Positions 24,873-34,017 of a DNA stretch of 64,000 bases are shown here, piece after piece (position 1 is the stretch's first letter; every line of letters begins with the position of its first letter). Source of the DNA: DTU015 sp964406505 (GTDB lineage Bacteria; Bacillota; Sulfobacillia; Fermentithermobacillales; Fermentithermobacillaceae); the NCBI GenBank assembly GCA_964406505.1, contig CAYORX010000004.1:43894-107893 (forward strand). Direction: 5' to 3'. Position numbers and translations under genes: made by a program. The notes under the pieces were generated by a model. It saw only the letters and a list, made by a program, of their open reading frames with translations, did not search any database and had not been told where the DNA came from.

Positions 24873-27429
24873 GCTTTATCCCTCCCTTAAATCTTTCCAT
24901 CAAATCCTCAGCTATCTCTAAGTTGCGACGCCCTTTTATATACAAAACCGATCTTGACAAACTTACTTGACCGACAGGTTTATGTAGCTTTAGCCAAGGA
25001 ATACGATTAAAAACCTCATATGATATCATACCTAGTTCCATCAAAATAGAAATACACGACTCTAAAAGTACCAACAAGTGTTCATAATTTACACCCGGGA
25101 ATTGACTAAAACCTTTTAAATACAAGGGACCTGCCTGCCAAACGGGTACTCTGTCGTTAATTGCCCTTGTAACAAAAGACTTCCACACTTGTTCTATGTT
25201 TTCCTTTGAAGGAAAACTGGCAAACAGCCATGTTTTGGAATCGTTTAAAAAGGTGCCCGGTAAAATTTGCCTCATGCCACAAAGTGCCGAAAACTTAAGT
25301 AGTTCTTCCCACGATGAGGAACAAATTGGTGGATGAACCACCAAAAGATCAACTTCTCGCTTTAACCCCTGGCTAAAAAGGTCCCATGGCGAGGTTGATA
25401 CAATAGTTCCTCTATTTTGATTTATCGCAAGTTTAGCATTGTGAGCGAGCGCTCCTTTTTGTCCCTTAAGGTGTAAACTTGCGTTAACGCCCTGCCGCAG
25501 CAAGCTGACATAAATGCTGTATGCCGCGTCGCTGCTCCATGTATAGAGGATCGAAAGTTTATCATCAGAAACATACTGCACAAGTTTTCGGTAATTACGG
25601 CCTATCAAATTGCGCGGAAGCCGTGCATCTTCAACAAATAAAGAAATTTGCTCTTTGTCCATATACATATTTTGATTAGGAGTAAATGCTAGATCACATT
25701 TACCAGGTAAACAAATCTGCCCAACCTTTTCGCCTGCCCTAAACCATATCAGCCTAACGGGTCTGTGCGCACCTTGAACCGTCAACTCAAGATGATCTTG
25801 AGATTTACCTAATAGCCGAACTCCTGTGATTCGACACCCTAAAATAGATACCACAGGCCTAGGGTTTCCTTTTCCAAAAGGTTCTAGCAAGATATACGGC
25901 TCAAATAATTTCTGATGACACTTTTTAGAATCGAATGATTCGTCTATCTGTATAGACGACTCCATAGGCGTATTTTTCATAAGATTTTCTGTGACAGATT
26001 CAAACTCTTGAATAAACGCCGGCAGGTTTTCAACTTTCACAGAAAACCCTCCTGCTGCCGCATGTCCGCCGAATGTTTCTAGCAAGTGTTTACATTTAGA
26101 TAAAGCTCGATGAATATCCAAACCAGGAATACTTCTTACCGAACCTTTTAGCACCGGACCTTCACCTGCAACCATTGCACAAGGCCGCCATAACAAGTCT
26201 CTTATCCTAGATGCTGTGATACCCACAACACCTTCGTGCCATGCAGGATCGTATAGGCAGACAGAATATCGCTCGAATTTATTATCTGAATGCATTTGGG
26301 CAAAACTTTCAAGTTTTTCGTAACATTCTTCGAGCATCGTCTGTTCAATTCTGCGCCTTTTGCGATTTAAATCATCCAAGTGGTGCGCACCCGCGAACGC
26401 TTTTTGTAAATTGGTTTCGCAAAGAAGTTGAAAAGCTTCATAAGCATGGCTTAACCTGCCGGCAGCATTAATTCGCGGAACCAAACCATACGCTATATCT
26501 TTTTCATAATTAAGGGGTTGTCTGTGAAAATCATCGCTAGATTCTTGGTGATTGCTTTTCAATTTGAATACATCGAGCACACAAAGCATAGCTAAAATAC
26601 CAGGACGGCGAGATTTATACATTGCCTGCAAACCTTGCTTTACCCACGCACGGTTGATTCCGCCAACTGGCATAGAGTCGCCTGCAATGGATAATGTAAG
26701 CATGTCTAAAGCCCAGTCGGAAGGTATATCATCTAATAGGCCCTTTTTTTCTAACAAAGCTATAGCAAGCAAATAAGCGACGCCTGCTCCGCTTAGATTT
26801 TGAAGAGCAAATCGCCTCCATGAAGTCAAATGTGGATTGATGACTGATAATGCTTGGGGCAAATGAGAGCCTGCTTTATGGTGGTCTGTTATAATTACAT
26901 CTATTCCAAGAGATTTTGCTTTGTTACATGCATCTAGGTCTGCGATACCACAATCTGCTGTAACTATTAAATCAATGCCTTGTTCATGAAAATTATGTAT
27001 CAAGTTGGAATGAAATCCATATCCATCTTTGAACCGGCAAGGAAGAAAAACACTTACCTTGTGGGTTTTGGCAAATTCCAAGGCTTCTTTAAGAATAACT
27101 GCAGAAGTCACACCATCGGCATCAAAATCAGAGTATATCAGCACGTGTTCTCTTGATTTTATAGCTGCGATGAGTCTTTTTACCGCCGAATTAATGCCGG
27201 GAAGTTCAAATACTTCTGGAAGATCATACTGCCCTGACCACAAATCCACAGCTGAAGCTATACAGCCGTTAGTACGCCTTATAAGCAGTGATGACAGTTG
27301 TTCAGAAACATTCAAAATGCGAGACAAATTTAATATTTGTTCATGATCTACCGCTGTTGGTTTGTACCAGCGAGCGTAGTTTCCTTTTATATTTGCCATG
27401 ATAGATTGATTAAATACATTGTTTCCCAT
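24856..27429 (-). CDS. recJ: Single-stranded-DNA exonuclease RecJ
   Basis: A large (about 857-residue) DHH-family 5'-3' exonuclease in recombination and repair. Motifs seen: IYSDFDADGVTSA, ADCGIADLDACNKA, VIITDHHKAG (DHH), YGLVPRINAAGRLS, GVVGITASRI and the DHHA1 motif GGHAAAGGFSV, followed by an OB domain and a long C-terminal part seen in Bacillota RecJ. The start is uncertain: ATG 27429 was chosen; a TTG at 27444 overlaps the stop of the LapA-like gene, and an ATG at 27399 is also possible. Confidence 0.93.
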   Translation of the reverse strand: MGNNVFNQSIMANIKGNYARWYKPTAVDHEQILNLSRILNVSEQLSSLLIRRTNGCIASAVDLWSGQYDLPEVFELPGINSAVKRLIAAIKSREHVLIYSDFDADGVTSAVILKEALEFAKTHKVSVFLPCRFKDGYGFHSNLIHNFHEQGIDLIVTADCGIADLDACNKAKSLGIDVIITDHHKAGSHLPQALSVINPHLTSWRRFALQNLSGAGVAYLLAIALLEKKGLLDDIPSDWALDMLTLSIAGDSMPVGGINRAWVKQGLQAMYKSRRPGILAMLCVLDVFKLKSNHQESSDDFHRQPLNYEKDIAYGLVPRINAAGRLSHAYEAFQLLCETNLQKAFAGAHHLDDLNRKRRRIEQTMLEECYEKLESFAQMHSDNKFERYSVCLYDPAWHEGVVGITASRIRDLLWRPCAMVAGEGPVLKGSVRSIPGLDIHRALSKCKHLLETFGGHAAAGGFSVKVENLPAFIQEFESVTENLMKNTPMESSIQIDESFDSKKCHQKLFEPYILLEPFGKGNPRPVVSILGCRITGVRLLGKSQDHLELTVQGAHRPVRLIWFRAGEKVGQICLPGKCDLAFTPNQNMYMDKEQISLFVEDARLPRNLIGRNYRKLVQYVSDDKLSILYTWSSDAAYSIYVSLLRQGVNASLHLKGQKGALAHNAKLAINQNRGTIVSTSPWDLFSQGLKREVDLLVVHPPICSSSWEELLKFSALCGMRQILPGTFLNDSKTWLFASFPSKENIEQVWKSFVTRAINDRVPVWQAGPLYLKGFSQFPGVNYEHLLVLLESCISILMELGMISYEVFNRIPWLKLHKPVGQVSLSRSVLYIKGRRNLEIAEDLMERFKGGIKHGGKR

Positions 27430-27440
27430 ACTATAACCAG

Positions 27441-27764
27441 TCAACTCCCCAACCCATCTTCACTTATAGTAGATAGACTGTTTGTTTTCTCAATTTGTTC
27501 TTTAAGTGATTTTTCAAGTTGCTTGACTTGCCTCGTAGAAGCCTCTAAAGATTTGCTAAGGTCCCGCACCTGCCCTCTTACTTTAGCACCTTTAAACCAT
27601 GACCATGCCGCCCCGATTACAACGCCGATAGAAAAACAGCCCAGTACTACAATGGCCATGTTAATTGTTAAACTCCATCCTAAAAAATTTATAGACACTA
27701 ATTGCGCATTTTGAACAGCAAATATCACCACCGGAATAAGCAAAATCACTATCATTATGAGCAT
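27441..27764 (-). CDS. LapA-domain (DUF1049) membrane protein
   Basis: About 107 residues: two transmembrane helices (LIMIVILLIPVVIFAVQNA and MAIVVLGCFSIGVVIGAAW), then a coiled coil (VRDLSKSLEASTRQVKQLEKSL). FAVQNAQLVSINFLGW is the LapA-domain signature. LapA-type proteins help assemble envelope glycolipids in proteobacteria; in Bacillota the role is unknown, and the gene is often beside recJ as here. ATG 27764 follows GGGAGG; the stop touches the recJ frame. Confidence 0.85.
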   Translation of the reverse strand: MLIMIVILLIPVVIFAVQNAQLVSINFLGWSLTINMAIVVLGCFSIGVVIGAAWSWFKGAKVRGQVRDLSKSLEASTRQVKQLEKSLKEQIEKTNSLSTISEDGLGS

Positions 27765-27833
27765 GATCACACCTCCCTGAAATTTCGGGCCACAACTGCT
27801 TACGGCAAAACCAGAATTTTATCATTTTTCGGT

Positions 27834-28487
27834 TTATCCATGCCGATCTTTATCCGGCACATTATCCCAATCATAATCCTCTAAAAGCTTAGCAAAATCT
27901 TCAGCTTCTTGACCAAAATAATCTTCCATACTCTCTCTTGGCTCTCGAGATAACTGAGATTTGTTCTCTCGATAATCATCCGTGGTAAAACGCGCCATTT
28001 GCCTTTTACGGTTTTGTTCGGAAAGGCCTGCTTTTCTTGCTTGAACTCTAAGTTTACGTTGAACTTCTTTAACCTGCTTTTTAAAACGAAAGTTCTCAAA
28101 ACCGGGCTGAGCAAAACTTTTAGGACCCCTTTTAGATACGCTTATTATTTTGCCTATCCATTGCTTAAGTCCCGCTTCATACGAGATTTCAGAAGTTGGA
28201 ATACGTAACACCGAATAACCGCAGTTTTCGAGTATTGACTGACGCCTTCGATCTTCCTTTTTGCGAGAAGATGTAAGGTGGCTCCACCCGTCAACTTCAA
28301 TTACAAGCCAATCATCAATGAGAAAATCGACTTTAAATTGTTTTATCGGCACTTCTCTTTCAAAACAAACACCGGCCTTTCGCAAATTTTTGGCGATTTT
28401 AAGTTCACTCGGTGTATCCCGATGATAACCCCAAATTTCTCTTGAAGAATATTTTCTGCCTTTTTTATTTCCCAAGATTCTTGCCAT
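27834..28487 (-). CDS. DUF559 (Vsr/restriction-endonuclease-like) protein
   Basis: A 217-residue protein. Residues about 25-125 form a PD-(D/E)xK-type nuclease domain of the DUF559 family: TPSELKIAKNLRKAG, FKVDFLIDDWLVIEVDGWSH (Asp, then Glu-x-Asp) and GYSVLRIPTSEI. The C-terminal 90 residues are highly charged and probably helical. ATG 28487 overlaps the S9 peptidase end by 23 bases and has AAAGG right against it; TTG 28475 has better spacing and may be the true start. Substrate and role are unknown; no methyltransferase is nearby. Confidence 0.8.
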   Translation of the reverse strand: MARILGNKKGRKYSSREIWGYHRDTPSELKIAKNLRKAGVCFEREVPIKQFKVDFLIDDWLVIEVDGWSHLTSSRKKEDRRRQSILENCGYSVLRIPTSEISYEAGLKQWIGKIISVSKRGPKSFAQPGFENFRFKKQVKEVQRKLRVQARKAGLSEQNRKRQMARFTTDDYRENKSQLSREPRESMEDYFGQEAEDFAKLLEDYDWDNVPDKDRHG

Positions 28488-30576
28488 CCTTTGCTACTAG
28501 CATACAAGGTAATTCAACAGCCGTCTTCACAGGTTCTCCGATGGATAGCGAGTAATTATTTCCGGGACCTATGTATCTATCAAACCAAGCAGTTATGTAC
28601 TCAAGCCTTTCTACCCGATGTATGGGTTTACCAGAACGTGACAGGTTGTGATTTTCTCCGGCGAATCTTATCATAATTACTGGCTTCTTCAATTTTTTAA
28701 GCGCGACAAACATCTCATCGGCTTGACTTATGGGACACCTTAGATCTTCTTCGCTGTGAATTAACAATAAAGGAGTTTCAACGTTTCCCACATACATAAT
28801 GGGGGATCTATCCAAATAAGCATGGGGGTTGTCCCATGGATCTCCATCAAATTCAAAATCTCCATTCATATACGCAACATCACTTGTGCCAAACTGGCTA
28901 AAACGATTACAAGTGCTTCTTTGTGAAACTGCAGCTTTAAATCTATTTGTATGCCCGATAATCCAGTTCGTCATATAACCTCCGTAACTGCCCCCGGTAA
29001 CTCCCATCTTATCTTGATCTACCCAAGGAAGTTTAGCTGCGTAATCTGTGATCGCCATGAGATCCCTATAATCTTCGCCTCCCCAATCGTGGCGTGTAGC
29101 CGCAACAAATTCTTGTCCATACCCGGTACTTCCTCTTGGGTTTCCGAAAATCACTCCATAACCCCTAGAAGACAGCATCTGAAACTCGTGGAAAAACGCA
29201 TATCCGTAAGCACTATGGGGTCCTCCGTGAATTTCAAGAATAACAGGGTATTTGTTGCCATCTATCAGCCCCATGGGTTTCATAACCCATGCCTGCAATT
29301 TCTTGCCATCCTGGGCTTCTACTTCTATTTCTTCGGGAATAGTTAGGCGAACTGAATCAAGCAATTCTTGATTTAAATTAGTTAAACGCTTAATTTCACC
29401 TTTACTGCCTACAATTTGTAAAACTGAATCTTCCACAGCGCCACCGCTAGAATTAAAATTAATAGACCAAATATCGCAAATAGTATCATAAGATGTGATC
29501 GCAGCGGCAAATTTGTCTGAATTGGCGGATTTACTCCATCCATAGATCGTACAGTTTCCCGAAGTAAGCTTGTCCGTCACTTGCGTTTGGGTATCGATAG
29601 AATAAAGATGGGTTTTACCTTTATTTAGTGCCGTAAAGTAGATTGTCTTTCCATCAACTGACCACACCGGTTTTGATGGCGATGACGGCACAACATCTGA
29701 CGAAGCACTCTGCCCTACACTGATTTGCTGGGAACTGGTCAAAAACTCTATGGACTGTCCGCTTAGATCTAAAAGACATACACCAGGAACTGTAGCACCT
29801 TTATACTCATCATCGTGTCCGTAACAAGCGATACTTTTACCATCAGGTGACCACGAGGGTGAATAAAGCACGCTATCGCTAGAAGTAAGTTGTCTCATTT
29901 CTTCATCTGTTACTGAAATCATCCAAATATCTCGGACACGTGAAAGTTCATGATCTTGAAATCGTGAAGAAACGAACGCTAAATGTTTGCTATCCGGCGA
30001 CCATGCAGGCTGACGACAATCGTATGGGCCCGAAGTAATCTGTTTTACTTTACCCGAGTCAATCTCTAATACGAAAATCTGATAATTGCCTTTTGGAAGA
30101 AAACCTCGCTCATTCAATTTATGGCGAATTGTGGTGATAACGCGCACATCTGAACTATATTGACCACCATTCCCGTTCAATTGTTTATCACGATCAAACG
30201 CGCAAAAAGCGATAGATTTTCCATCGGGCGACCAAACCGGATCATGTATTCCCCCTTTGACAGACGTAAGTTTAATCGCTTCGCCACCTTCTAACGGCAA
30301 CACATACAATTGTTTTCCGTCTTGCTCACGCTCCGACAAAAACGATACCTTAGATGCGCTAGGGGACCATCTTGGATAAGTATCGTTCCCTATACCAGTC
30401 GTAAATGGTCTTACACTGCCTTGATGAGCTAGATAGATTTGCGTTTTATATGATTTCCAACCACCTTTTTCTGTAGGGGATTTGACCTCAAATAAAACTT
30501 TCGCGCCATCAGGAGAAATCTGCGGCTCTCTAGCCCATTTCATAAGATATAAATCGTTTGACTTTACCGGCCTCAT
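28465..30576 (-). CDS. S9-family serine peptidase (acylaminoacyl-peptidase/DPP-like)
   Basis: A roughly 703-residue prolyl-oligopeptidase-family enzyme. The N-terminal half is a beta-propeller with repeated WSPDGKSIA/WSPSASKVSF motifs of TolB/WD40-like type. The C-terminal half is an alpha/beta hydrolase: EIHGGPHSAYGY (oxyanion), VTGGSYGGYMTNW (nucleophile Ser), IHSEEDLRCPI (Asp) and GENHNLSRSG (His). It lacks a signal peptide, so it is cytoplasmic. ATG 30576 follows GAGAGG at 12 bases. It probably trims oligopeptides. Confidence 0.92.
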   Translation of the reverse strand: MRPVKSNDLYLMKWAREPQISPDGAKVLFEVKSPTEKGGWKSYKTQIYLAHQGSVRPFTTGIGNDTYPRWSPSASKVSFLSEREQDGKQLYVLPLEGGEAIKLTSVKGGIHDPVWSPDGKSIAFCAFDRDKQLNGNGGQYSSDVRVITTIRHKLNERGFLPKGNYQIFVLEIDSGKVKQITSGPYDCRQPAWSPDSKHLAFVSSRFQDHELSRVRDIWMISVTDEEMRQLTSSDSVLYSPSWSPDGKSIACYGHDDEYKGATVPGVCLLDLSGQSIEFLTSSQQISVGQSASSDVVPSSPSKPVWSVDGKTIYFTALNKGKTHLYSIDTQTQVTDKLTSGNCTIYGWSKSANSDKFAAAITSYDTICDIWSINFNSSGGAVEDSVLQIVGSKGEIKRLTNLNQELLDSVRLTIPEEIEVEAQDGKKLQAWVMKPMGLIDGNKYPVILEIHGGPHSAYGYAFFHEFQMLSSRGYGVIFGNPRGSTGYGQEFVAATRHDWGGEDYRDLMAITDYAAKLPWVDQDKMGVTGGSYGGYMTNWIIGHTNRFKAAVSQRSTCNRFSQFGTSDVAYMNGDFEFDGDPWDNPHAYLDRSPIMYVGNVETPLLLIHSEEDLRCPISQADEMFVALKKLKKPVIMIRFAGENHNLSRSGKPIHRVERLEYITAWFDRYIGPGNNYSLSIGEPVKTAVELPCMLVAKDGKNLGK

Positions 30577-30663
30577 AACAAGGTACACCTCTCATAAGAG
30601 AAAATAAAAATGACTTATCACCATTTGTCTGCGTTAAGAATACAGTATACAGCAAAAATGTGT

Positions 30664-32211
30664 CTAAAGGCCGATTTTGCGTTTTACAAGGTTAGTAAGT
30701 AGAATAATTTCTTCACATTTCAATACAAATGCTCCAACCAAGTATATGATAGTTGAACCGCTTACTGCCGCAATCATTAAAAACACATCCGTTTTTGTGC
30801 TGCCTGTACCAAATAGCAAACCTGACCATGACCCAAAGGCCCACGTAAACACACCCATAATTAAAGATGATATTAATATTTTTATACCAGACTGGGCCAA
30901 CTGCTTAAACTTGATTTCGGCGACATATTTCGTAAATAATTTTAAACCAACAGTAGCACCTACCCACGATGCTATTACATTAGCTAAAGCCAGCCCTGTA
31001 TGCCCTAAAGGCGATACAAATACAAAATCAAATACGATATTTACGCAAGCGATCCCAAGAGACAGTATTACTGGATACCAAGTGTTCTGCGATGAAAAAA
31101 ACCCAACATCTACGATCTTAATAAGAGCCATGGCTACAATTCCTACTGCGTAAACCGAAAGCGCCGAGGAAGTAAGTAATGTAGCAGCCTCTGTAAATGC
31201 ACCCCTTTGAAAAACAATTCTAACCATGGGGTTTGCTAAAATTAGAAGCCCAACCGCCGACGGCACACATACAAACAAAGCGAAACGAGCACCCGTAATG
31301 AGGGTTTCACCTACACCTGATTTATCTTTACGCGCCCACATTTCCGATAACGATGGATAAATAACAGTGACTACAGCTGAAACAAAAAGATCCATTGGAA
31401 GTGAACGTATCCTATTCGCAAAATTCAGAGCGGATATCGAACCCGATGCAAGTCTTGACGCCAAGTTTTTATCGACAAAGTTATATAATTGAGTGGCAAA
31501 CCCGCCGACAGAAAGCGGAATAGCTAGTTTTAATACTTTTTTAGTGCCGTGGTTAATTTCAGGTGAAAGTTTGATGCCTAGTTCGATCTTTTTCACCCAC
31601 GGTGCTTGGATCAATACATTAGCAAGATAACCTACGACAGTAGCTATTGCTAAAGCGCGCAAATCCAACGACGAACCTAATGTAATGACTAAAGCAACGA
31701 TGCACAAATTTTGAACAAATGGAGCAATTCCCGGGGCAGCGAATTGTTTGTAGGTGTTTAATATGCTTTTTAAAAAGGCCCCTAACAAAGGTAATACGAA
31801 GGCCGGAAAAAATAATCTAGTAAGCGATACTGCATTGTCGAAAATATGTCCGGTAAAACCCGGCGCGTAAAGTTCAACTAATTTGGGTGCAAACGGTATA
31901 GATACAAGGGCCACTACGAGAAATAGACTTATCGACAAAGTTATTACCGAAGACGCTACAGCCTTTGCTCCTTTTTTATCATTCAGAGCTACGTATGAAG
32001 CGAAAACAGGTAAAAACGCGGTTGAAACGGGGGTAGAAATCAACCCGGTTAAAACGGTCGGTATGGCAAGGGCTACTACATATGCATCTGTTAACCCAGA
32101 TGCCCCAAAAAGCCAAGCGATAAGCTGTTCACGCACGAAACCCATTACTTTAGAAAGTACGCTTAAAACTGCTACGATGACAGTGGCCTGGGCCATGTTT
32201 TTCTTCGACAC
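30664..32211 (-). CDS. murJ: Lipid II flippase MurJ (MviN family)
   Basis: A 515-residue MOP-superfamily membrane protein with about 14 hydrophobic helices that moves lipid II outward for peptidoglycan synthesis. Typical segments: VLSKVMGFVREQLIAWLFG at the N-terminus, DAYVVALAIP, LARLFFP-like TRLFFPAFVL, and NTYKQFAAPGIAPFVQN. GTG 32211 follows GAAGAGGATC. A MurJ/SpoVB assignment is possible from sequence of this type; the length and N-terminal RExxxAxLFG motif favour MurJ. Confidence 0.9.
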   Translation of the reverse strand: MSKKNMAQATVIVAVLSVLSKVMGFVREQLIAWLFGASGLTDAYVVALAIPTVLTGLISTPVSTAFLPVFASYVALNDKKGAKAVASSVITLSISLFLVVALVSIPFAPKLVELYAPGFTGHIFDNAVSLTRLFFPAFVLPLLGAFLKSILNTYKQFAAPGIAPFVQNLCIVALVITLGSSLDLRALAIATVVGYLANVLIQAPWVKKIELGIKLSPEINHGTKKVLKLAIPLSVGGFATQLYNFVDKNLASRLASGSISALNFANRIRSLPMDLFVSAVVTVIYPSLSEMWARKDKSGVGETLITGARFALFVCVPSAVGLLILANPMVRIVFQRGAFTEAATLLTSSALSVYAVGIVAMALIKIVDVGFFSSQNTWYPVILSLGIACVNIVFDFVFVSPLGHTGLALANVIASWVGATVGLKLFTKYVAEIKFKQLAQSGIKILISSLIMGVFTWAFGSWSGLLFGTGSTKTDVFLMIAAVSGSTIIYLVGAFVLKCEEIILLTNLVKRKIGL

Positions 32212-32531
32212 TGTTAGATCCTCTTCATATAATATTTAACGTTTATTTATCAGAAACGTAAACTAATAATATCTCATCTTTTGCAATGCTGCGAATGGTT
32301 TTCCTTGACATACGTCGAAATATGCTGACAATAAGTGCTAGACAAGCATTTCTAAATGATGTGTCAACATGGGTTGAGCAAAAGAAGGATTCTTTCACTT
32401 ATTGTAGAATTCACGTTTGATAGGGAGCTATATCTAGTAAAATCCGCACTGGAACGAAGTAGTATATTCTACTTTGCCTAACCAAAAAACGCAGCCGTGC
32501 TTCCTGTAAAACTGCAAGGAGGTCAAGTACC
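32212..32531. other. Divergent intergenic region and pnt leader
   Basis: 320 bases between murJ and the transhydrogenase operon. It holds a candidate promoter at 32305-32332 and then a leader of about 190 bases with a small hairpin (AAGTAG/CTACTT near 32456-32474). No known riboswitch class is recognised. Confidence 0.5.
32305..32332 (+). promoter_or_regulatory. Candidate sigma-A promoter of the pnt operon
   Basis: Perfect TTGACA -35 box (32305-32310), 16-base spacer and a weaker GACAAT -10 box (32327-32332; four of six consensus bases). It predicts a leader of about 190 bases ahead of the first gene. Confidence 0.45.
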
Positions 32532-33707
32532 ATGCAATTTCAGGATATCGTGTTTGGTGTTCCAAAAGAAATTATGCAAGGCGAACGTCGAGTAGCTGCC
32601 ATTCCGGAAACAACAAAAAAACTGGTCTCCGGGGGAGCCAAAGTACTAGTAGAAAAAGGGGCGGGCGTTGGATCGTTTTTTTCAGATGAAGAATACACAA
32701 AATCCGGCGCGGTTGTAGTCGAAGATGTTGAAGAATTGTATAACAAGTCGAACTTTGTTCTCAAGGTAAAGGAACCTCTTTTCAACCAAGTTAAAAACAA
32801 ACATGAAATAGATATGATGCATGACGGCCAAGTACTAATCACTTTTTTGCACCCCGCAGCACCTGCAAATCATGGGATGGTAAAAAAACTATCTGCAAAA
32901 GGCGTGATAGCGCTCACTTTGGACGGTATTCCTAGGATATCTAGGGCTCAAACCATGGATGCTTTAACTTCTATGAGCACCGTAGCAGGCTATAAAGCCG
33001 TGCTTATGGCTGCTAACCGCTTACCTAAGTTTATGCCTATGATCGCCTCGGCAGTCGGAATGATAAGGCCATCAATCGTAACTGTTCTTGGCACTGGAGT
33101 CGCCGGGCTTCAAGCAGTAGCAACTGCAAAAAGATTAGGTGCGGAAGTCCACGCGGTAGACATCAGGCCCGATGCAGCCGAACATGCCAAAAGTCTGGGG
33201 TCTAGGGTAGTTGAAACAGGGGTGCCTGTAGAAATTGCTGTGGGTGAAGGCGGTTATGCCAAGCATTTGCCTAAGGAATGGCTTATTAAAGAAAGGGAAG
33301 CTATTAAAGACATCGTAATTAAATCTGATATTGTAATTGCAACTGCTCTTGTTCCCGGCAGACTTGCCCCAGTGTTGGTAACTGAAGAAATGGTAAAAGC
33401 AATGAAACCTGGTTCAGCAATTGTAGATGTTTCTATCGACCAAGGCGGCAATTGCGAACTCACTTCAGGCGGGGAAATCATCGAAAAGTACGGCGTGAGC
33501 ATTGACGGAACCAAAAATATCCCCGGTAAGGTCCCTGCTAGCTCCACAACGATGTTTGCCAAAAATGTTTACAACTTTGCGTCTCACTTCGTTAAAGATG
33601 GCAAAATCATTATTGACCTTAAAGATGAAATAACTGCCTCTGCATTGGTCTGCAAAGACGGAAAAATAGTTCATGAAGGTACTAAAGAAGCTATGGGACT
33701 TAAGTAA
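32532..33707 (+). CDS. pntAA: NAD(P) transhydrogenase subunit alpha part 1 (domain I)
   Basis: The NAD(H)-binding domain I of proton-translocating transhydrogenase, as a separate 391-residue cytoplasmic subunit related to alanine dehydrogenase. Seen: FGVPKEIMQGERRVAAIPETT, LKVKEPL, TLDGIPRISRAQTMDALTSM (the RQD-loop region), Rossmann VTVLGTGVAGLQAVATAKRLGA and VIATALVPGRLAP. The RISRAQ motif and context favour transhydrogenase over alanine dehydrogenase. AAGGAGG precedes ATG 32532. First gene of a three-gene operon. Confidence 0.95.
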   Translation: MQFQDIVFGVPKEIMQGERRVAAIPETTKKLVSGGAKVLVEKGAGVGSFFSDEEYTKSGAVVVEDVEELYNKSNFVLKVKEPLFNQVKNKHEIDMMHDGQVLITFLHPAAPANHGMVKKLSAKGVIALTLDGIPRISRAQTMDALTSMSTVAGYKAVLMAANRLPKFMPMIASAVGMIRPSIVTVLGTGVAGLQAVATAKRLGAEVHAVDIRPDAAEHAKSLGSRVVETGVPVEIAVGEGGYAKHLPKEWLIKEREAIKDIVIKSDIVIATALVPGRLAPVLVTEEMVKAMKPGSAIVDVSIDQGGNCELTSGGEIIEKYGVSIDGTKNIPGKVPASSTTMFAKNVYNFASHFVKDGKIIIDLKDEITASALVCKDGKIVHEGTKEAMGLK

Positions 33708-33728
33708 TATTCAAGGAGGGGCGTACAT

Positions 33729-34001
33729 ATGAACGCTCTTTTTTTGGTAGCAATTTTTATCGTTGCAACGTGGCTAGGATATAAAGTAATAAGCGAAGTA
33801 CCCTCGCTATTACATACGCCGCTCATGTCAGGAGCTAATGCAATTTCAGGCGTAACGATTTTGGGTTCTCTTGTTTCTACAGCATTGTCTGTAGGTTTGG
33901 GAAGCAAAGCATTTGGTTTTATAGCCATAGTCCTAGCATGTATTAACCTTGTCGGTGGATTTGTAGTCACAGATCGTATGTTAAAGATGTTTAAGAATTA
34001 G
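33729..34001 (+). CDS. pntAB: NAD(P) transhydrogenase subunit alpha part 2 (membrane)
   Basis: A 90-residue membrane subunit with three to four helices; SEVPSLLHTPLMSGANAISGVTI is the conserved segment of PntA domain II and FVVTDRMLKMF the typical C-terminus. It forms the proton channel together with PntB. AAGGAGGGG precedes ATG 33729, 21 bases after pntAA. Confidence 0.95.
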   Translation: MNALFLVAIFIVATWLGYKVISEVPSLLHTPLMSGANAISGVTILGSLVSTALSVGLGSKAFGFIAIVLACINLVGGFVVTDRMLKMFKN

Positions 34002-34017
34002 ATAACGAGGTGTCGAG

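Noticed and set aside
30677..31153. 158-codon plus-strand frame
   Set aside because: Antisense to murJ; no ribosome site and no recognisable domain.
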